From Cudoniella acicularis (Eukaryota > Ascomycota > Leotiomycetes > Helotiales > Helotiaceae): a DNA stretch of 16,498 nt. The stretch spans positions 1 to 16,498 of the forward strand of contig JAAMPI010001287.1 of the NCBI GenBank assembly GCA_013054445.1, given 5' to 3'. Position 1 is the first letter of the stretch; the number at the start of each line of letters is the position of its first letter. The notes beneath the pieces are model-generated. The model was given only the letters and a program-made list of their open reading frames with translations. It had not been told where the DNA came from and did no database searches. Of the stretch, positions 11,479 to 16,498 are shown in pieces. The position numbers were made by a program, and so were the translations under genes.

Positions 11479-12196
11479 GATCGAGTTTCCATTTAAGAGG
11501 CCGTCCTGAGGCCCTCTTCCATACTCGCATCCCAAGTTCTTTTTACCGCACAGCCATGTCTGTGAAACTCCTGGGTCTGGGGAAGAGGATCCACTCTTGA
11601 CTCTCCACTTTCAGGAAATCCTGATTGTTTCATACTTTCTCTAAAACACTGTTTGTTGGCCAAGCCTAAGAAAAGCCTGGGATGGTTCTGCCAAGGTTAG
11701 CCTGCTGGGCATCAACCCACAAATCCCCACAAAACATCAGCTAGGATTCTAATTATGAGAATGAGGCTTGAGAAATTTCCAACCATGACGCCCAGTCTAG
11801 CGAAACGAAACCAAAATGCAAACTTCATTTGAGCGTGACGTGATTGGTGCGGAGTTAATTTAAAAGCTTTCTCTCATGAAGATCGAACCCCGTTGACTAA
11901 AACAGTAACGTGAAGTTGAGGTGAGATATAATAATTAACTTTAAATACTTTGCAACGGACATGAAATGCTCAATGACTTTGGTGAAGCAACTCTTTTCTG
12001 CCCAGTCAGACCACATGGCGAGCATCATGTGAGAATGTACAGTGGGTTTGGTATTTCTTCATGAGAATCAATGCCGATCGACCCTTTTCTGCCTAGTGAA
12101 ACGACAAGGTGAACCTCATGATGGAAATATGCAGCGATCCCAACTTTTCCTCGTGAGATCCAATGGCCATTAGCCCTCATAGGCCTGTACTAGAAC
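11479..12196. other. 3' flank of the NLR gene and right arm of the insertion
   Basis: No gene is supported. A possible hairpin follows the stop codon closely (AAGAGGCC 11495-11502 with GGCCCTCTT 11510-11518, one bulged base). GTTAGCCTGC occurs both here (11696-11705) and in the left arm (7691-7700). A degenerate tandem duplication lies at about 11994-12175 (separate entry). Confidence 0.45.
11994..12175 (+). repeat. Degenerate tandem repeat, about 90-bp unit, two copies
   Basis: One unit begins TTTTCTGCCCAGTCAGAC near 11994 and the second TTTTCTGCCTAGTGAAAC near 12084. They keep similar order of short blocks (GG.GA.C.TCATG, then GAGA.CAATG) over about 90 bp with many substitutions. A related block TCTAGCGAAACGA near 11795 may be a third, older copy. 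Confidence 0.45.
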
Positions 12197-12300
12197 GACT
12201 CAGCGGTGCTTAGGATGCTCAGGTGAGTTGCTCAGGGTACTCGGGTTAATCAGGCGAGTTGACTGAGCCGAGGGTGAGCCGAGGGTGATCAGCGCCTGAG
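12197..12300 (-). repeat. Right subterminal array, inverted relative to the left one
   Basis: CTCAGG, the reverse complement of the left-arm unit, is seen at 12218-12223 and 12231-12236, with variants CTTAGG (12209), CTCGGG (12239) and TCAGG (12250). TGCTTAGGATGCTCAGG (12207-12223) matches the reverse complement of 7666-7682 in 16 of 17 positions. One CCTGAG in the forward direction is present at 12295-12300. The array lies some 60-160 bp inside the right junction. Confidence 0.7.
12263..12288 (+). repeat. 16-bp repeat, right copy, with partial tandem copy
   Basis: CTGAGCCGAGGGTGAG at 12263-12278 is identical to 7624-7639; GAGCCGAGGGTGA follows again at 12276-12288 as an overlapping second partial copy. 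Confidence 0.8.
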
Positions 12301-12359
12301 CAAGAGCGGCAAGCTTACTAACCCCATGCGACGCATAAGGAAGAGAAAATTGATTCATG

Positions 12360-13190
12360 ATACCGAGACAGGTAGATCGCCAGCAACCAGTTTACCTAGC
12401 CGACGCACTCGGCCGACATACGCCTTTCCATCTCGAGTTCATTACTTGCGCTGAGGTAAGTAGCCCCGTCGGTAACATTTACAACGGCTAATAATTAAAG
12501 TCGTTGACTGCCGTGCTCCAAAATAATTTTAAAAACATTGGTTATACTGCTAAGAGGATCCAGAATGGGCAATTTGCCATTCAAGATGTTTTTACTTACA
12601 GAGATGTGGATCTCTCCTTACCATGGGAAGCATGCTTCTTTCCAGGACAGCAAGTAAGGATGAGCATAATCTTCAACTCAAGAAGAGCATGGCTGTCTTG
12701 CCCGAAATACTATGAAGGTGGGGGTATGAATTTCATAGAGGACACCGATATCGTGTGTCCTCAATGTAAGATGTTCTATCGACGCTCTTTGGTCTGGAAC
12801 CCTGCCCAAGAGACCCTTGATACAGAATGGATAGAGGGCCCCGAAACCAAGCCGGAAATCATGAAACAGAAGAGAAGCTTGGATGAGGGAGAAGAGGTGC
12901 CATTGTTGCGTTCAGTGCGTATTCATACTCCGGTCGTAAAACCGGCGGAAAACTCGCCTCTTGTGTTAGATGAAACTTCTAGGTCCGATGATGCTCGGTC
13001 ATTCCACCACGGAGATACTCCTACATTCTGTTATCAGGTCATTGAGCAGTTCTCGGCATGCCGTTGCACCCACTACGAACATCCTATTACTCACGGGGCC
13101 AACTATCGCTATCCTAAGTCGTCTAGCCATCAAGTGCTAAAAAGGGCGATCCTTGTTGGATATGCTTGTCAGCAAAATTGCAGTCATTAG
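12360..13190 (+). pseudogene. 3' half of the interrupted gene (ubiquitin-like region), frame still open
   Basis: Two exons: 12360-12455 and 12501-13190 (stop TAG), with a 45-nt intron (GTAAGT donor, GCTAAT branch site, AAG acceptor). It starts within the codon where the 5' half stops ([20 protein letters not shown]) and continues without a single stop for 261 codons. Residues such as RHTPFHLEF, FAIQDVFTYRDVDL and PWEACFFPGQ are the conserved core of the fungal ubiquitin-like-domain family as I recall it. A Cys pair CPQC (in IVCPQCKMFY) may be metal-binding with C upstream in SCPKYYEG. The tail is less conserved, with several Cys and His. Without the 5' half it lacks a start codon of its own near the junction; expression from a promoter in the insertion is possible but unsupported. 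Confidence 0.8.
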
Positions 13191-13842
13191 TGGTAATTCT
13201 TGGTTATATAAATTCAACTCGGGTTCGATTTATACCATATTAATTGGAAAATGGGATAAATCCCGTGAATAAGGTAATCGCGAGTAACAACGTAGTTACG
13301 TGCTCGAGTCTTAAATCATATAGGATATTATCTTATAATTTCACGTAGGTAAAAGTTGCTTTAAAATCAGGCTAATATATGATAATAAACTATGAAAAGG
13401 TAAAGGGAAAACTCTAACTTTTATTCTACTAGTTATTAGTGGCTAAACAAGATATATAAAGCTATTTAGTCATTCTAAAGGACGGTGAGACTATAAACAC
13501 TAAAATTCACGAAAAAGATATGATTCTTTCTATAAGATATGTGCGTAAACAGCTTCTGGACATACCTTACAGCTATGTCGTATTATCTTATTTTCTAACT
13601 AATACGGTAAGTAACTAAATGATATCTAATAAAAATCAAGAAATAAATTAAAATATACTTAAATCTTAACTTATGAAGAGGGTGTTGTAAAACATTGATT
13701 TAAATCAGAATTTGAATTTGGATTTATCTTACCGAGCTTGAATATAAGTGAAGATGCGTTTTAGAGACTATAATGATATTCAAATTTTGAAAAGCGTTCC
13801 TAAAACCAGGTATCTACTCACCCAATTGTGGACCCTATTGAC
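13191..13842. other. AT-rich stretch without genes
   Basis: About 650 bp between the 3' ends of the interrupted gene and the NmrA-like gene. It is visibly richer in A+T than all neighbouring genes and full of TA steps, with many stops in every frame. This is the look of a repeat relic degraded by C-to-T mutation, though I recognise no terminal repeat or protein remnant, and plain AT-rich intergenic DNA is possible. The part next to 13843 should contain the 3' UTR of the minus-strand gene. Confidence 0.45.
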
Positions 13843-14911
13843 TTATTTTGGAGTGAACTCATGATCAAAATACCCACTCTCCGCCAACCCAATCGCAACC
13901 TTGGTAAACTCATCCAAATCCTCCTTCGGCAACCTCAACCTCTCATTATCCAACCCCGTAACCTCCTCAAAAAGCCCCGCCTTGTCAGGAAAGAAATACC
14001 GCGAGTACAACATCTTGCCGAATCCCATACGATTTCCGCCCTTGAACATCTCCTTCCCCTCATCATAAACATCTTTGGCCGGCTTCTTAGTGATCTTCCA
14101 ATCACTTTCCTTCTTATTCGTAACTCGTAGGATAGATTCAAACATCTCCTGCTGATTAACAGCGAATGAAGAGATGTGCGCGAATTTGTTCTTGTAATCA
14201 GTCAAGCAGGGACCCTTGTCATTCTCATCCTCTTTCAAAACTTTTAGCGAAAGGAGATTGGCGACGGCACGACCGACTTGCGGCCAGGTGCTCGTATTCA
14301 AACGAGTGGTCCCGTCATCGTAGAAAAGCGCTGTTTTCTTCTTGAAATCGAAACCGTAACGGTAATCACCGCCCCCAAGACTGAATTCATACCAAAAGCC
14401 GCAGCAAATGCCAACCCAGGAACTCTTGCCTAGAGACTCGACTTGAGCGCGTACTGCTTTTTTGGCAGGACCGAGGAACGTATCAGCGTCAGCGGCTTCA
14501 TTGTAACCAGAGCTGCCGAATTCGTTGGTCAGGACCCATGGGATGTTGGCGTCTGCGGCGGCGGCGATGAGTTTGCTTTGTGTGTCTGGGGGCGCCATGA
14601 CGTTCATGGTTATTATGAGGGCGTCTTGGCCCTGGAGGGCGGTGACGAGGGAGGCGTGGGAGTTGTAATCGACGGGTTTGATGGTGACGCCGGTGGGGAT
14701 TTTGTTGGTGCTTCCGACGCGGGTGATTGCTGTGAGGTTGTGTTTTCCGTTCGAGAGGAGAGCGGTGGTGATGAATTTTCCGACTTGCCCGCCAGCCTGG
14801 AAGTGTTAGTTGGGTTAGGTTTCGGTTTTTGGGGTGACTTACTCCCACGATAGCGATATTTTCGATGTGGTTTTTAAAACCTTGGGGTTGTTGAGTGGCG
14901 AATTGAGACAT
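13843..14911 (-). CDS. NmrA-like / isoflavone-reductase-like NAD(P)-binding protein
   Basis: Two exons: 14911-14843 and 14796-13843 (stop TAA), giving 340 aa. The 46-nt intron 14842-14797 has a GTAAGT donor, ACTAAC branch site and CAG acceptor, and splicing joins IAIVG to AGGQVGKFI, producing the atypical-SDR motif GxxGxxG (G23, G26, G29). Downstream features fit the family: ITRVGS after the second strand, a DALIITMNV strand, and WVLTNEFGSSGY in place of the SDR catalytic region. There is no YxxxK catalytic pair that I can assign with certainty. NmrA-like proteins either reduce small phenolic or quinone substrates or act as redox-sensing regulators; sequence alone does not decide. A CT-rich leader precedes the ATG, and a TATATAT lies about 115 bp upstream (15024-15030). 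No targeting signal is visible. Confidence 0.88.
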
Positions 14912-15480
14912 GGTGTTGAGGCTTGATGAATTTGTGATGTGACGTAAGACTGAGACTGAAGAGTGAGCAAGTGAAAATGAGTTGAAGTTGAAGATAGATA
15001 CCTGTACATGTGCAGTCTAGGTCTATATATCACTTATGAAGTTGTGAGAGGATGCTCCGGCGCTAAAATGTTATCTCCATCATTTTCCGTCAAATGGCTG
15101 ACGCGTTGAATAAAGAATTCGAGAACGTTGTGCCGGCTCCGAATCGCGAGGCGTGAGCCTAACTTCATTTCGTATTCAGTCAGGCCAATCAAAAATAACC
15201 AGCTGCAGGTGCGGAATCCCGCCTGACATATAAAAGCGAAAACTGGCAAAGAACAACAAAAGCATAACTCCATTTAAACCCGACCTTTCGTAAGGCAGAA
15301 ATTTAAAAATATGAATATGAATTATGTGATGAGAAATTGCGATTTCATGCAAGGTGCTCCTCGACTGGCAAATGGGGGAATAAAAGGGATAACGGAGGTC
15401 AAAGTTTCGGGATGAATTTTGAGCCGAAAGAATCATATCCTTCATTAAACACATCCATAAATTCATAAGAGCTCTGAATT
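14912..15480. promoter_or_regulatory. Promoter of the NmrA-like gene and 3' flank of the kinase gene
   Basis: About 570 bp. On the minus strand a TATA-like element (15024-15030) is followed by a pyrimidine-rich leader up to the ATG at 14911. The part next to 15480 should hold the 3' UTR of the kinase. Short open frames here have no recognisable features. Confidence 0.5.
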
Positions 15481-16498
15481 CTAAGGCGCATCAAGAGCAC
15501 GTTTGGATCCCTTCTTCATATCCCCTCGATACGGGTCTAAATATTCTTCAAGGACTTTCTCTGCAGTCATTCTCCCCTCAGGCTCAACTTTAAGCATTGC
15601 TCGGCAAGACTTCACCACCGCATTTGAATTTTGTTGATCAAGCCAACTGTGAATTGTCTTCAACCCTTCATCTCCAATTCTCTCATTGTTTCTTTTCAAA
15701 CCTATTAACTCTGCTCCAACTAGTGCACAAGCCCAATAATCCACACTGAGGTCGTGATATTGGCCATCTCTTTGCTCCGGGGCAAGATATGGAATTGTTC
15801 CTGGTCTGTCGTATAAAGTCTTGGTCTCTGTTGTTGCACAGCCGAAATCGATGATTTGTGCATCGGGCGGGTCGTATGATCTAACGGTGAGATTTGCTGG
15901 TTTGATATCCCGATGTGTGATGCCATTTTCGTGGAGAAAGGCAATACCTTCGAGGACTTGAGTGAAGAGTCGAGTGCGGGTGTCGAGAGATGCCTTTGAT
16001 TTGTATAAAGCCAAGAAATTACTCGTTGATAATGGGCTGTACAGGATATAGAGATCTATTGCGTCTGATTGTCCTGGTTTCCAAGTTTGATCGAGGAGAC
16101 TTGCAATACGGGCCTGAAACAGTCAGCTCGTGTAACAAGAAATTCAGAAGTAACCTGCCCTTTCCGCTTTATCGTAGACTTTGCGATGGAATATCTCAAA
16201 TGGTATTCCAAGTCTTTTCTAGTAATTGTTAGCAAAAACCAAAAATTGCGAGTCATGTGCATACATGTGTGAGATTTTTCAAACGTTTTGCAATCGACAC
16301 TTCTCGATCAACGCTATAAAAATTTCGAGGAGTTCTCCAGAGTTCCTTCGCAGCAGCGGGTTGGCCACTATACATATGTGTAACGACAGAAACACGACCA
16401 AAACTTCCACTGGCAATGGGATTTCGAACAATCCAGTGTCCAATTGTGACTTCATTTCCTGAGGGAGTTGGCAGGAGTAATGGTGCCTGCTCTCGAAG
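15481..16498 (-). CDS. Ser/Thr protein kinase, C-terminal part (5' end outside window)
   Basis: Three exons are visible: 16498-16265 (continues beyond the window), 16218-16159 and 16113-15481 (stop TAA), 308 aa in all. Kinase motifs in order: glycine-rich loop IASGSFGRVSVV, with Ala instead of the first Gly; the ATP lysine in AAAKEL; catalytic loop ITHRDIKPANL; DFG in IIDFGCAT; APE in IPYLAPEQ; and the helix-F Asp in DYWACALV. The first intron (16264-16219, 46 nt) is GT-AG with a GCTAAC branch site. The second, 16158-16114 (45 nt), fits only as GC-AG: donor GCAGGT after AGG keeps the frame KAER|ARIASLLD, whereas the nearby GT donor shifts it. A residue order such as TPSGNEVTIGHW before the kinase suggests an upstream regulatory domain, which cannot be seen. 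The protein is likely soluble; no membrane segment is present. Substrates are unknown. Confidence 0.9.

Larger units (their letters stand above)
7550..12359. mobile_element. 4.8-kb insertion carrying a NACHT NLR gene, candidate non-autonomous element
   Basis: The segment interrupts a coding frame: the left flank reads ...T R I P and the right flank [10 protein letters not shown], both in the family frame, with ATACC present on each side (7545-7549 and 12360-12364) as a 5-bp target-site duplication. Subterminal CCTGAG arrays occur in inverted orientation at the two ends, including a 17-bp inverted pair with 16 matches (7666-7682 and 12207-12223), and CTGAGCCGAGGGTGAG is repeated exactly and directly at both ends (7624-7639, 12263-12278). 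The outermost bases show only a weak imperfect inverted similarity (GATTAATTTT near the left end against AATCAATTTT on the reverse strand at the right). No transposase or reverse transcriptase is visible; the only gene is the NLR at 8246. The class of element cannot be named. The NLR retains an intron, so it did not arrive as a processed cDNA. Confidence 0.7.

Noticed and set aside
7550..12359. LTR retrotransposon or Helitron as the nature of the insertion
   Set aside because: No long terminal repeats, primer-binding site or reverse transcriptase are seen; Helitrons do not make target duplications. The ends look more like a DNA element with subterminal repeats, but no superfamily can be named.
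14498..14853. Overlapping open frames on both strands across the NmrA-like gene
   Set aside because: They are low-complexity shadow frames of the GC-rich coding exon; the spliced minus-strand reading has the GxxGxxG motif and family pattern.
15034..15466. Small minus-strand open frames between the NmrA-like and kinase genes
   Set aside because: They overlap each other, have biased composition and no motif; this is best read as promoter and 3' UTR.
16114..16154. GT-AG version (41 nt) of the second kinase intron
   Set aside because: It leaves one extra base and the following exon then runs into a stop just before the conserved kinase sequence; the GC donor four bases upstream keeps the frame.

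Overview
The window looks like the nuclear genome of a filamentous ascomycete (Pezizomycotina; a Leotiomycete would fit but cannot be proven here). The genes have short introns of about 45-65 nt with fungal RCTRAC-type branch sites. The gene families are typical of moulds: a vanillyl-alcohol-oxidase type flavoenzyme, a salicylate-hydroxylase type monooxygenase, an NmrA-like reductase and a NACHT/STAND protein of the NLR type.

Layout. Positions 1-135 hold the 3' end of an unidentified plus-strand gene. 289-1645 (minus) is a TDA3-like FAD-dependent oxidoreductase with one intron. 2355-4304 (minus) is a four-exon VAO-type oxidase ending in a peroxisomal-type ARL tail. 4779-6293 (plus) is a six-exon class A FAD monooxygenase. 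The VAO and the monooxygenase are transcribed divergently from one 474-bp spacer that contains an 8-bp inverted repeat, so they may form a small co-regulated module for oxidising and hydroxylating aromatic compounds (inference).

The most striking region is 6745-13190. A gene of a fungal family with a STAND-type N-terminus and a ubiquitin-like domain is cut in two within a codon: its 5' part lies at 6745-7549 and its 3' part at 12360-13190. Between the halves sits a 4.8-kb segment (7550-12359) flanked by a duplicated ATACC. Its ends carry CCTGAG-rich arrays in inverted orientation and a shared 16-bp direct repeat. Inside lies a complete-looking NACHT NLR gene (8246-11478) but no transposase. 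I read this as a non-autonomous mobile element, or a segment mobilised like one, that carries an NLR gene and landed in another defence-type gene. The 5' half of the interrupted gene has decayed, with four clustered stop codons and a later frame break. The 3' half is still fully open. The NLR itself has an in-frame stop between two homopolymer runs where two opposite single-base indels would explain the break.

The right side returns to ordinary genes on the minus strand: an NmrA-like NAD(P)-binding protein (13843-14911) and the C-terminal part of a Ser/Thr protein kinase (15481 to the window end, 5' end outside). An AT-rich stretch without genes separates the interrupted gene from the NmrA gene. 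Two introns, one in the monooxygenase and one in the kinase, fit only as GC-AG introns.
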